Assembly: GCF_030252185.1 (NCBI RefSeq)
Contig: NZ_CP126970.1
Coordinates: 682,001 to 746,000, forward strand
Direction: 5' to 3'
DNA: 64,000 nucleotides
Source of the DNA: Corynebacterium suedekumii
GTDB taxonomy: Bacteria > Actinomycetota > Actinomycetes > Mycobacteriales > Mycobacteriaceae
This document shows positions 19,323 through 32,367 of the stretch, one piece after another. The notes under the pieces are model-generated. The model was not told where the DNA came from. It did not search any database and saw nothing but the letters and a program-made list of their open reading frames with translations. Position 1 is the stretch's first letter. Each line of letters begins with the position of its first letter. A program made the position numbers and the translations under genes.

Positions 19323-20647
19323 GCCTGCCACCCCTCGTCGGTGTCGTCCTCGGTTGATTGCGCATTCAGTGTAGACGGCGGGTCCCCGGTGACCTGATCA
19401 CCGGTGGGGCCCGCCGCGTCGTCGGCGAGCGGGATCGCCACCGAGACCGCGCTACCCGCGCCCGGCGTGCCCTCCACCTCGAGGACGCCGCCGAGTTCCA
19501 CGGCGCGTTGCCGCATGGCGGCCAGGCCGATGTGGCCGAGCCCGGCCGGGCGGGTCTGCACCTCCGCGGGGTCGAAGCCGCGGCCGTTGTCCACGACGTC
19601 GAGACGCACCTCATCAGGCTCATAGGTGACAGTCACCCGGCACCGGGTGGCCCCGGCGTGCTTGGCCACGTTGCCCACCGCCCCCTGCGCGATGCGCAGC
19701 AGGGCGGCCTCGGTGCGCATGGGCAGCTGCCGGCCGTCCCCCTCGACGTCGACGACGATCGCCAGCTCACCGGCCGCGGCGAACCCGGCCGCCATCCGCT
19801 CCAGGGCATCTCCGAGGGAGGTCTCCGACAGGGACGCCGGCTGCAGCGTGGCGATCATCGCCCGGGTCTCCCCCAGGTTGTCCGCCGCCGTGGTCCGCGC
19901 GAGCTCCAGCATCCGCAGCGGTTTCGCCAGCCGATCCTCCGCCAGACCCAGACCGGTAAGGTCCCGTTCCACGGAGTGCAGCAGCATCTGGATACTCGAC
20001 AGGCCCTGGGCGACGGTGTCGTGGATCTCGTGGGCCAGGCGCTGCCGCTCCTCCGCGACACCCGCGGCGCGCTCGGTCTCCGCGAGCTGGCTGCGGGTGG
20101 CGATGAGTTGGTCGATGAGTTCCTCCCGCTCCCGGTTGATCCGCCACAGCGTGCGGAACGCGTAGTGGATGGCCAGTACCACCGCCGCCGACACCGCCGG
20201 CCCCATGACCCCGCCGACGGTCAACCCACCGGGGATCTGGGTGATCACCGCGATCGCCGTGGCGAAGATGACCGAGACCACCCCGCGGATGTCATCCATC
20301 ACCCGCAGATAGAGGAAGAACAGGGAGAACACCAGGTAGATACCCACCGGGGCGACGAGCATCGCGATGATCCACAGGCCCGTGAGCGCCATGAGCCACA
20401 CCATCCGGGCGGGTTCCCGCCACTCCGGCAGCTGCGCCGAACCGTAGAAGTACAGCACCGCGAACCCCGAGCACAACAGCAGGTTGAGCGCCGCCTCCCC
20501 GAACGGCAGCTGCACGGACGACAGCAGCGCGACGACCAGGAGCACCGCCGTGAGGATGTGGACCCCGTCAGTGAGGACATCCTCGTCGGGCGCCACGGTG
20601 CGTGCCGGGGTGGACCCACCCGCGTGGGCATCTAGGCTGGTCTCCAT
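19319..20647 (-). CDS. hrrS: Sensor histidine kinase, HrrS-like
   Basis: A 442-residue membrane kinase, probable haem sensor. The N-terminal membrane domain has about six hydrophobic helices (HILTAVLLVVALLSSVQL through VMGPAVSAAVVLAIHYAF). A HisKA_3 dimerisation domain carries the phospho-His in RQRLAHEIHDTVAQGLSSIQMLLHSVE. The HATPase domain has LLRIAQGAVGNVAKHAGA and DNGRGFDP / GLGHIGLAAMRQRAVELGG. ATG 20647 shares the tetranucleotide CATG with the divergent DUF2020 gene. GTG about 17 codons in is a possible alternative start. Confidence 0.9.
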   Translation of the reverse strand: METSLDAHAGGSTPARTVAPDEDVLTDGVHILTAVLLVVALLSSVQLPFGEAALNLLLCSGFAVLYFYGSAQLPEWREPARMVWLMALTGLWIIAMLVAPVGIYLVFSLFFLYLRVMDDIRGVVSVIFATAIAVITQIPGGLTVGGVMGPAVSAAVVLAIHYAFRTLWRINREREELIDQLIATRSQLAETERAAGVAEERQRLAHEIHDTVAQGLSSIQMLLHSVERDLTGLGLAEDRLAKPLRMLELARTTAADNLGETRAMIATLQPASLSETSLGDALERMAAGFAAAGELAIVVDVEGDGRQLPMRTEAALLRIAQGAVGNVAKHAGATRCRVTVTYEPDEVRLDVVDNGRGFDPAEVQTRPAGLGHIGLAAMRQRAVELGGVLEVEGTPGAGSAVSVAIPLADDAAGPTGDQVTGDPPSTLNAQSTEDDTDEGWQA

Positions 20648-20660
20648 GCGTTCGAGCCTA
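20633..20660. promoter_or_regulatory. Symmetric divergent leaderless promoter between hrrS and the DUF2020 gene
   Basis: TAGGCT at 20633-20638 (plus strand) ends 7 nt before the plus ATG (20646), and TAGGCT on the minus strand at 20660-20655 ends 7 nt before the minus ATG (20647). The two copies form an inverted repeat around CATG. On the plus strand TGGACC at 20611-20616 could be the -35. Confidence 0.5.
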
Positions 20661-21287
20661 CCCAGCCCACACCGGGGTTCTGCCGCCGGTGCAGTCATCG
20701 TCGGCACGTCCCTGTTCCTCGGCGGCTGCGGCGTCGCCGCACAGGACCCGGGGACCCCCGGCACCGCCGCGAACTCCACATCGGAGGCATCCCCGCAGGT
20801 GACAGAGGCCGCGCCCGCCGACTCCGGCCTGCCGCACGACGCCCTGCCGGAGATCCCCGGCGGCCGGGAATCCTGGGAGGACTGCCCCTACCTGGACACC
20901 GCGTGGGTGGAGGAGACCAACGGCCAGCGCGTCCTCGGCGTGGGCACCGACCCGCGTTTCGACACCCCCGCCTGCGTCTACTGGTCCTACCCGGACGCCC
21001 CGCAGCTCACCGTCATCGTCCGCGACATGCCCGACGAGGCCGCCGCCATCGCCGTCGTCGACTGGGCCGCCCCCATCGACTCCACCGAACCCGCCGAGGA
21101 ACCCGAGGGCTGGTCCGGCGGCCGCGCCGGCGCGGGCATGGTGCCCGGCGGGCTGCCCACCGGCCACGACGGCGCCCTCTACGCCGTGCAGAAGGACAAC
21201 CGGGCGGTCGTGGTGTTCACCAACCAGGACCAGTCCCTCAAGGCGGAGCTGGTGGCCAAGGAGGTCATCGACACCCTCGGCGGTTAG
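20646..21287 (+). CDS. DUF2020 domain lipoprotein
   Basis: A 213-residue exported lipoprotein. The signal peptide AGAVIVGTSLFLGGC ends in a lipobox LGGC. A Ser/Thr/Ala linker follows, then a compact domain typical of corynebacterial DUF2020 (CPYLDTAWVEETNGQRVLGVGTDPRFDTPACVYWSYPDAPQLTVIV). Function unknown. It is divergent to hrrS with overlapping start codons, so a link to haem signalling is conceivable but unproven. Confidence 0.82.
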   Translation: MRSSLPSPHRGSAAGAVIVGTSLFLGGCGVAAQDPGTPGTAANSTSEASPQVTEAAPADSGLPHDALPEIPGGRESWEDCPYLDTAWVEETNGQRVLGVGTDPRFDTPACVYWSYPDAPQLTVIVRDMPDEAAAIAVVDWAAPIDSTEPAEEPEGWSGGRAGAGMVPGGLPTGHDGALYAVQKDNRAVVVFTNQDQSLKAELVAKEVIDTLGG

Positions 21288-21293
21288 TTGCGG

Positions 21294-21446
21294 TCAGACA
21301 GCCACGTCGTTGTAGGGCATGAGAGTGGTCACCCAGGGGAAGACCACCTCCATGAGCAGGAGGAACACCGCCGCCACGAGAACGAGGGTGATCACGAGCT
21401 TGAGCGGCCACGGCCCTGGCAGGGCCCGCCACAAAGCGGCATACAT
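21294..21446 (-). CDS. Small membrane protein (50 aa) coupled to the class E sortase
   Basis: The translation begins MYAALWRALPGPWPLKLVIT, has one long hydrophobic helix (LVITLVLVAAVFLLLMEVVF) and ends PWVTTLMPYNDVAV. The ATG at 21446 immediately follows the sortase stop codon (21449-21447), implying translational coupling. High-GC third positions support coding. It could be a sortase partner or substrate-presentation factor; the function is not known. Confidence 0.7.
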   Translation of the reverse strand: MYAALWRALPGPWPLKLVITLVLVAAVFLLLMEVVFPWVTTLMPYNDVAV

Positions 21447-22259
21447 CTAGGTCTCCTCCAGTACGGCCGGGCGCTGTCCCGGTATCTTCGGGGTCGACTC
21501 GACCTCCATGGCGTGGACGATCATCCGCTCCGCGTTGGAGAACTGCGGGTGGCAGGTGGTCAGCGTGATCAGACCCTCGAGCCCGTCGGTGGGGGCGGCC
21601 TCCGGGCCGCCGGGGACCGGCGAGATCACCTCGATGTGACCGGGCAGGGTGATGTGGCGGCCCAGCACCCCGGCGTAGTCGCCGGTGGTCACCCGTTCCG
21701 CCTGCTCCGGCGTGAGACACTCGGCGGCCTCGGCCCGGCGGGCGTCACCGTCCGAGTCGATGGGCAGGATCCGGTAGGTGACCCACTCGGTGCTGGTCTC
21801 CACGACGATGGCGTCGCACACCTCGAGGTTGTCCAGGTCGTTGAACGGGGCGCCCTTGCCCACCCGGTGACCGGCGACAGCGAAGTTTCCGGCCTCCCCG
21901 GGCATCTGCGTCGTGGTGTAGCGGCCCGGACCAGCCATGAGGTCGGCGTCCTCCGTGCCCTCGACGATGGCGAACTGGAAGTCCGAGCCGAAGGAGGGGA
22001 TGTACATGCGGGCGAACGCCTCGCCCAGTTCCGGGGTGAGCTTCTGGCGGGGGTTGACCCGCTCGCCGGAGTCATCCTCACCCCAGCGCTCCGCCAGCTG
22101 CTCGTCCGCCTGCGACTGCAGGCGTGCCGAATTCAGGTTGGTCCAGTAGGCCTCATAGAACGCGAACAGCAGGAGCAGGACACCGACGGTGAGCAGCAGT
22201 TCCCCGAGGACCTGGCTGGCGCTCAGCCTGGACCTGACCGGGGTGGCGTGACGGCTCAT
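21447..22259 (-). CDS. Class E sortase
   Basis: A membrane-anchored cysteine transpeptidase that links surface proteins to peptidoglycan. The 270-residue protein has an N-terminal transmembrane helix (LGELLLTVGVLLLLFAFYEAYW), catalytic His in NFAVAGHRVGKG, and catalytic Cys in LITLTTCHPQFSNAERMIVHA with the following Arg. ATG 22259 is preceded by GAGGAAG at good spacing; the longer ORF has no ribosome site. The 50-residue membrane gene follows with no gap. Confidence 0.92.
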   Translation of the reverse strand: MSRHATPVRSRLSASQVLGELLLTVGVLLLLFAFYEAYWTNLNSARLQSQADEQLAERWGEDDSGERVNPRQKLTPELGEAFARMYIPSFGSDFQFAIVEGTEDADLMAGPGRYTTTQMPGEAGNFAVAGHRVGKGAPFNDLDNLEVCDAIVVETSTEWVTYRILPIDSDGDARRAEAAECLTPEQAERVTTGDYAGVLGRHITLPGHIEVISPVPGGPEAAPTDGLEGLITLTTCHPQFSNAERMIVHAMEVESTPKIPGQRPAVLEET

Positions 22260-22365
22260 TCGTTTCTTCCTCGCGGGCGACGATAGGATCGGGGCACAGC
22301 TCAGCCTACTGGGCCGTCCCACAATGTTCCGCATCTTCCGCTCGTGTAAGGATGGTCACCGCACC

Positions 22366-23571
22366 GTGCTGGATCCGTTCATCTACCTGGTCTCGGGGGT
22401 GCTGAAACTCTGGCACCTGCTGCTCAACTCGGTCCTCGGTCTCGACGACTCCACCGCCTGGGTGCTCGCGCTCATCGGCCTGGTGGTCACCGTGCGCGGG
22501 CTCATCGCCCCGTTCTCGTGGATGCAGATGCGGACGGCACGGACGTCGGTGATCATGCGGCCGGAGCTGGCCGCCCTCAACGCCGAGTACGCCGACCGCA
22601 CCGACAAGGAGTCCGTCGCCGAGCACGAACGGCGACGCAAGGAGCTGTCCCGGCGGTACAACCACCGGCCGGCGGCGGGCTGTGTGCCCATGCTCATCCA
22701 GATCCCGGTGTTCATCGGCCTGTACCGGACGGTCCTGCAGATGGCGCGGCCGTCGGAGAACCTCGAGGTCGCCCCCGACACGCGGATCGGCTTCCTCAAC
22801 GCCGAGGAGATCACCGCGTTCCTCAACGCCGAGATCCGCGGCATCCCGCTGCCCGCCTACCTGTCGATGCCGCAGGAGATGCTCGCCCAGCTGGGCACGA
22901 CGCGGGATGAGGTCCGCGGGTTCATCCTGCCCATCGTCATCCTCGCCGTCATCTTCACCACCGCCAACCTCGCAGGTTCGATCTACCGGAACCTCGAGAC
23001 GCTGGACTGGGAGTCCTCGCTCGCGCGTGGCACGCAGAAGATGCTCATCGGCATGACTGTGCTGGTGCCCTTCCTGCTGCTCAGCCTCACCTTCTTCGGG
23101 CCCATCCCGGTGGCGATCGTCCTCTACTGGTTCGCCAACAACCTGTGGACCCTCGTCCAGACCGCCCTCATCCGGGTGGTGGTCAGCCGGAAGATGCCCC
23201 TCGACGACGACTACCGGCGCGAACACCGTGCCACCCGGGAGAAGGTCCGCGGTGAGCTGCGGGAGAGGCGCACGCAGAAGTGGGACGTGCGACGTCGTCA
23301 AGCGGCGGGCGCGGTGCAGCCGTGGAAGATCCCCGAGATCCGCCGCGAACTGCAGGCCGAGCGGGTGCAGCAACGGGAGAAAACCGCCGCGGAGAAGGCC
23401 CGCCGCAAGGAGATCGCCCGGGCGAAGCAGGAGGCCCGTAGCCAGCTGACCAAGGAGAGGCTGGAGGCCAACCGGCGGAAGCGGCAGGAGAAGAAGGCTA
23501 GATCGAGTAATCAGCCGGCGGAGCCAGCAGCATCTGACGAGCCAGATCGCGGGCCGTCTGCAACGGACTGA
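22366..23571 (+). CDS. YidC/Oxa1-family membrane insertase (paralogue)
   Basis: Inserts proteins into the cytoplasmic membrane. About 400 residues with the YidC core: FIYLVSGVLKLWHLLL, GLVVTVRGLIAPFSWMQMRTA (TM1/TM2 hairpin with the conserved Arg), CVPMLIQIPVFIGLYRTV, and three further helices ending VAIVLYWFANNLWTLVQTALI. The C-terminal ~130 residues are highly basic and helical, suited to ribosome docking. GTG 22366 fits the family N-terminus; an in-frame ATG at 22324 adds 14 residues. The main YidC beside rnpA/rpmH would lie elsewhere, so this is likely a second copy. The 3' end overlaps the convergent TetR gene by 74 bp. Confidence 0.87.
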   Translation: MLDPFIYLVSGVLKLWHLLLNSVLGLDDSTAWVLALIGLVVTVRGLIAPFSWMQMRTARTSVIMRPELAALNAEYADRTDKESVAEHERRRKELSRRYNHRPAAGCVPMLIQIPVFIGLYRTVLQMARPSENLEVAPDTRIGFLNAEEITAFLNAEIRGIPLPAYLSMPQEMLAQLGTTRDEVRGFILPIVILAVIFTTANLAGSIYRNLETLDWESSLARGTQKMLIGMTVLVPFLLLSLTFFGPIPVAIVLYWFANNLWTLVQTALIRVVVSRKMPLDDDYRREHRATREKVRGELRERRTQKWDVRRRQAAGAVQPWKIPEIRRELQAERVQQREKTAAEKARRKEIARAKQEARSQLTKERLEANRRKRQEKKARSSNQPAEPAASDEPDRGPSATD

Positions 23572-24130
23572 CGTCCCGGACGAACCGCGCTCCCGCCAGG
23601 CCGCCGTCGAGGAAGATGAGCAGCTGGTTGGCCTGCGTCGCCGAGGGATAGCCGTTCTTGGCGGTGAGCAGGTCCGTCATGGTGCGGTGCATCCACGTGC
23701 GGTGCGCCATGCACGCGGCGATGATGCCCAGCTCCGACTCCGTCTCCGGGCGCGGGTACTCGTTGGAGGCGTTCTGGAAGTGCGAGCCACGGAAGTCCTT
23801 GTCCGGTTCCTCCGCGATGGCCAGGTCGAAGAACGCGAGGATCTTGTCCTCCGCGTCGGTCATAGCCTCGGTGCGCTCCGCCCAGCGCCGGCGGTACTGC
23901 TCGTCGAGATTCTCCAGGTACGCGATGACCAGGGCGTCCTTCGACCCGAACAGGGAGTAGAGCGAGGCCTTGGCCACGTCCGCCTCCCGCAGGATGCGGT
24001 CGATGCCGATGACCCGGATGCCCTCCGTGGTGAACAGGTTGGTGGCCGAGTCCAGCAGGCGCTGCCGGGGGCTGGGCCGGTTTCGGCGGCGGCTGCCGGC
24101 GGACTTCTTCGGGGCGGAACCTTGGGCCAC
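23498..24130 (-). CDS. TetR-family transcriptional regulator
   Basis: A 210-residue repressor with an N-terminal HTH (RQRLLDSATNLFTTEGIRVIGIDRILREADVAKASLYSLFGSKDALV) and an all-helical ligand domain. GTG 24130 gives VAQGSAPKKSAGSRRRN, a basic tail; the longer ORF reads through non-coding sequence. AGGAAGGA lies upstream. No obvious target other than itself is adjacent; the nearby palindrome at 24183-24202 suggests autoregulation. Confidence 0.87.
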   Translation of the reverse strand: MAQGSAPKKSAGSRRRNRPSPRQRLLDSATNLFTTEGIRVIGIDRILREADVAKASLYSLFGSKDALVIAYLENLDEQYRRRWAERTEAMTDAEDKILAFFDLAIAEEPDKDFRGSHFQNASNEYPRPETESELGIIAACMAHRTWMHRTMTDLLTAKNGYPSATQANQLLIFLDGGLAGARFVRDVSPLQTARDLARQMLLAPPADYSI

Positions 24131-24182
24131 GGGAAAACCCGTCCTTCCTGACGGTCTAGCGGTGAGGTGTCTCCCACCACAA

Positions 24183-24202
24183 TAGACAAACCGGTACGTC
24201 CA
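24183..24202. promoter_or_regulatory. Candidate TetR operator
   Basis: TAGACAAACCGGTACGTCCA is an imperfect palindrome around ACCGGT, with arms T(A/G)GAC and GTC(C/T)A, 53 bp upstream of the TetR start. The shape is typical of TetR autoregulatory sites. Confidence 0.5.
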
Positions 24203-24265
24203 GCAACAGGCAGGGTGCGCCGGAGGGCACCGCGACCCCTCCCCCGGCACCGGCGCAGCCAACAG

Positions 24266-24303
24266 GAAACACCCGCCCTTCCCGGAGGAAGGAGCGGGTG
24301 TGA
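24266..24303 (-). terminator. Terminator of the GlsB-type gene
   Basis: An ACACCCGC...GCGGGTGT stem extended by CTTCC/GGAAG, read on the minus strand and followed by TTTCC, lies about 20 bp past the stop at 24322. Confidence 0.6.
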
Positions 24304-24321
24304 CCTGCTTGTTCGCAGAGG

Positions 24322-24579
24322 TTACTTGCGGACGGCGTTGACGATCGTCAGCAGGATGACCGCGCCCAGGAGGCAGGTCAGGAAGCTGAAGATGAGACCG
24401 CCGCCGACCACGTCCACGCCGAAAAGGCCGAGGAGGAAGCCGCCGAGGAGGCCGCCGACAACGCCGACGATGACGTTGAGGAGGATGCCCTGCTGAGCGT
24501 CGGTGCCCTTAATCTTGGAGGCGATCCAGCCAGCCAGGCCGCCGATGATGATCCAGCCGAGGATTCCCATTCCGAGCAT
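24322..24579 (-). CDS. GlsB/YeaQ/YmgE-family stress-response membrane protein
   Basis: An 85-residue, very hydrophobic protein with the family's Gly-rich three-helix layout: GILGWIIIGGLAGWIASKI, QQGILLNVIVGVVGGLLGGFLLGLFG, and LIFSFLTCLLGAVILLTIVNAV. AAGGAG lies 9 nt before ATG 24579. Members are often induced by envelope or osmotic stress. The neighbouring universal stress protein fits a stress context. Confidence 0.92.
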   Translation of the reverse strand: MLGMGILGWIIIGGLAGWIASKIKGTDAQQGILLNVIVGVVGGLLGGFLLGLFGVDVVGGGLIFSFLTCLLGAVILLTIVNAVRK

Positions 24580-24869
24580 GTTCGTTTCTCCTTGTTAGTC
24601 TGGTGGATAGACCCCACGAGCGCGGGGCTGCGACTGCCGGGATCCGGACGAGCCGGTACCGCAGCACAATCACATGACAAGTATTTCATGGATACGTCTA
24701 CAATGCCTACTCGGACAGTCCGACTTCACCGGATTGTTTCCGATCAGTGAACAAAGTTTAACCGAACCGACATCAACCCGTCATGGCCCCGTCCCCAGGA
24801 CACTCCCGGGAACGGGGCCACAGGGCAACGGTTCCGCCGCCGGCGACGGAAGCCCGTCACATGTCTTGC

Positions 24870-25766
24870 CTACTGGTCGTCCGGGCGGACCACCATCATC
24901 GGGCAGGGAGCCGACTGCAGCAGGGCGCGCGAGGTCGAGCCGAGCAGCATGCCCTTGAAGCCACCGCGGCCGTGGGAGCCGACGACCAGGAGCTGGGAAC
25001 CCTCGGAGTTCTCCACCAGGGCGCGGACCGGGCGGTCCCGGGTGATCACCTTGCGGACCTGCACGTCCGGGTACTTCTCCGTCAGCGGGGCGAGGCGCTC
25101 GGTGAGCATCTCGATCTGCTCCCGCTCGACATCCTCCCACTGCTGCTGGGCGGCGGACAGGCCGGCCAGGGACGCCTGGACCTGCATGTCCATCCAGGTG
25201 TGCACGGCGACGAGTTCTGCACCCCGGGCATCCGCCTCAGCGAAAGCGATCTCGGTGGCCTTCTGGGACACGTCCGAGCCGTCGACACCGACGACGACGG
25301 GGCCGTACTTCGTGGACTCGTTGACCACGTTGTCCTCACGGACGACGACGACCGGGCAGGTGGCGTGGGAGACCACGGCGGCGGAGACCGATCCCATGAC
25401 CATGCCGGACAGTCCGCCCAGGCCACGGGAACCCATGACGATCATGGTGGATTCCTTCGCCATCTCCAGCAGCATGTCGATGGGGGAACCTTCGGCGATG
25501 GTGTGACCGATCTTGATCTCCGGGGCGACCTCGTGGGCGATGGCCCGGGCCTCGTCGATCTTCTCCATGGTCTCGGCCTGGAGATCATCGAACAGCTCCT
25601 GCGGCGGCACCATTCCCTCGGCGTAGAGGAACTGGGGCATGGTGTACGAGGAGGCCAGTCGCAGCGGGATGCCCCGCTTGTTGGCGGTGTTAGCGGCCCA
25701 CCGCACGGCGTTGTGGGAGGCGGGGGAGCCGTCGACGGCTACGACGACGATGTCTTCCTGGGTCAT
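24870..25766 (-). CDS. Tandem-domain universal stress protein
   Basis: 298 residues with two UspA domains, each with the ATP-binding G-x2-G-x9-G(S/T) signature: MGSRGLGGLSGMVMGSVS (first) and VGSHGRGGFKGMLLGSTSRAL (second). Each domain starts with the VVxVDGS strand (VVVAVDGSPAS, VVVGVDGSDVS). An AAGGG ribosome site precedes the ATG. Likely an ATP-binding stress or dormancy regulator in the cytoplasm. Confidence 0.93.
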   Translation of the reverse strand: MTQEDIVVVAVDGSPASHNAVRWAANTANKRGIPLRLASSYTMPQFLYAEGMVPPQELFDDLQAETMEKIDEARAIAHEVAPEIKIGHTIAEGSPIDMLLEMAKESTMIVMGSRGLGGLSGMVMGSVSAAVVSHATCPVVVVREDNVVNESTKYGPVVVGVDGSDVSQKATEIAFAEADARGAELVAVHTWMDMQVQASLAGLSAAQQQWEDVEREQIEMLTERLAPLTEKYPDVQVRKVITRDRPVRALVENSEGSQLLVVGSHGRGGFKGMLLGSTSRALLQSAPCPMMVVRPDDQ

Positions 25767-25843
25767 CTCGATCGCCCTTTCAGTTAAGGATCGAAGGTTT
25801 TCGTGTCACCTTCAAGTGTAGCTGTTGGTATGAGGTTTCAGTG

Positions 25844-25856
25844 GGTTGTTACAACC
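25844..25856. promoter_or_regulatory. Palindrome upstream of the universal stress gene
   Basis: GGTTGTTACAACC is a perfect 13-bp palindrome about 80 bp upstream of the stress protein ATG. On the minus strand it contains TTGTAA, a possible -35, with TACCAA about 18 bp downstream. It may be a regulator site overlapping the promoter; the regulator is unknown. Confidence 0.35.
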
Positions 25857-25892
25857 AGTTGATACCCCGTACCGGGCGATGACGCCAGCGAT

Positions 25893-26039
25893 CTAGAATG
25901 GGATCTCCACCGGCGTCGCGGCATCGGAGTTGGACGGGTACAGGATGGTGTAGAAGGCCTGGGCGATCTGCAGCAGGACCTGACCGATACCTTCAGAGGA
26001 GAAGGCAGTTGCTTGAGCGAGAATGTCGTCGATGTTCAT
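25893..26039 (-). CDS. Possible small protein (48 aa), function unknown
   Basis: From ATG 26039 the translation starts MNIDDILAQATAFSSEGIGQ, continues through an amphipathic or hydrophobic helix (VLLQIAQAFYTILY) and ends PSNSDAATPVEIPF. It has no signal peptide and no ribosome site; a TACTGT -10-like element 7 nt upstream would make it leaderless. Size and amphipathic character recall the short, signal-less corynebacterial outer-membrane porins, but I see no specific homology. Its start codon shares CATG with the divergent pseudouridine synthase. Confidence 0.45.
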   Translation of the reverse strand: MNIDDILAQATAFSSEGIGQVLLQIAQAFYTILYPSNSDAATPVEIPF

Positions 26040-27035
26040 GAAAGACACAGTAGTACACCCGCGCGGGCAGAAGTCACCGTTGCCGGTGAAGAACGGTCTC
26101 ACCGCCACCAGGGCGCGAGTCCCCGCCGACGTCACCGACATGACCGCCGCCGAGTTCGTCGGCCACCTCATCGCCACGCAGCGTCACCGCCACCCCGACG
26201 ATGACGCCACGGCGCTGCAGGAGCGTTTCGACGCCGGCGAGGTCCTCCTCCGCGGTGGCCTCCACCTGGCACCCGACACGGTCCTTCTGCCTGGACAGGA
26301 CGTCTTCTTCTACCGCACCCCGGCCCCGGAGACCCCCGTCCCCTACCGCATCGACATTCTCCACCGCGACGACGACATCCTCGTCGTGGACAAACCCCCT
26401 ACCTGGCCACCATGCCCCGCGGACGTCACATCACCGAAACCGTCACCGTCCGACTGCGCCGCGAGCTCGACCTCCCCGACCTCGTCCCCGCCCACCGCCT
26501 CGACCGGCTCACCTCCGGCGTCCTGCTGTTCACTCTCCGCCGCGACGTCCGCGGGGCCTACCAGCGACTGTTCGCCGACCGGCAGGTGACCAAGACCTAC
26601 GAGGCCATCGCCCAGACGTCCCCGTCCCTGATCCCGCCACTGGAGTGGCACAACCGCATGATCAAGACCCCGGGGGACATCCAGGGCTTCATCGTCGAGG
26701 GCGCACCCAATGCGCACACCACGCTTATCGACGCCCTCCCCCTCACCGATGCCGAACATGCGGCGCTGGAGTCGGTCCACGGGCCCCTGCCTGCGCACTC
26801 CCGGTACATTCTGCAGCCCACCACCGGACGCACCCATCAGCTCCGCCTCCACATGTGGGCCGCCAGCGTCCCTATCCTCGGGGATCCCGTGTATCCACGG
26901 ATCCACACCGAGGAAGAGGAGGATATGTCCGTTCCGATGCATCTCACCGCCCGGACACTGGCGTTCACCGATCCGCTGAGCGGCAAGCCCCGCAGCTTCA
27001 CCGCCCCGGAACGCCTCTTCCCGGAACGTGCCTGA
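26038..27035 (+). CDS. RluA-family pseudouridine synthase, apparent internal frameshift
   Basis: Isomerises uridine to pseudouridine in RNA. The N-terminal segment reads HPRGQKSPLPVKNGL...PYRIDILHRDDDILVVDKP; the rest, in another frame, reads YLATMPRGRHITETV and then the catalytic motif PAHRLDRLTSGVLLF with the nucleophilic Asp, the VTKTYEAIA strand and GRTHQLRLHMWA near the end. Adding one C to the C5 run at 26395-26399 joins them as DKPPYLATMPRG into a 332-residue protein. The start is uncertain: ATG 26038 shares CATG with the minus-strand small ORF. Confidence 0.85.
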
Positions 27036-27040
27036 ATCGC

Positions 27041-27081
27041 GGGAAAGCCCGGTACGGATCAGATCCGTACCGGGCTTTCCC
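27041..27081. terminator. Perfect 20-bp hairpin shared by the pseudouridine synthase gene and the rRNA operon
   Basis: The arms 27041-27060 and 27062-27081 are exact reverse complements around a single central base. The hairpin lies 6 bp after the plus-strand stop and about 18 bp past the 5S 3' end on the minus strand. On the plus strand a TTTTT run follows at 27096-27100. A bidirectional terminator is the best reading. Confidence 0.85.
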
Positions 27082-27098
27082 GTCGTTCGATTAAGTTT

Positions 27099-27219
27099 TT
27101 GGTCGGCGGCAACTTACTCTCCCACACCCTCCCAGGTGCAGTACCATCAGCGCGAACAGGCTTAGCTTCCGGGTTCGGAAAGGGACCGGGCGTTTCCCTG
27201 CCGCTATCAACCACCGACA
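27099..27219 (-). rRNA. rrf: 5S ribosomal RNA
   Basis: The minus strand shows TGTCGGTGGTTGATAGCGGC, ACGCCCGGTCCC, CCGAACCCGGAAGCTAAGCC and GGGAGAGTAAGTTGCCGCC, the standard actinobacterial 5S framework with pairing ends. The ends are estimated from the terminal helix. Confidence 0.93.
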
Positions 27220-27355
27220 CACATGCGGGAACAGTACCGTTCCGGTGCGTGTGTCGTGTCAGACACTGCATAGTGGACGCGAACCACACCATCACTGGTG
27301 CGATCAAATAATTTGTTTTGTTACAAACGCAAGCAACACATCACCAACCCAACAG

Positions 27356-32367
<5,012 letters not shown>

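Noticed and set aside
24784..24820. Hairpin TGGCCCCGT...ACGGGGCCA as the terminator of the universal stress gene
   Set aside because: The stem is clear but the loop is long and no T-run follows on the minus strand, so I do not list it as a terminator.
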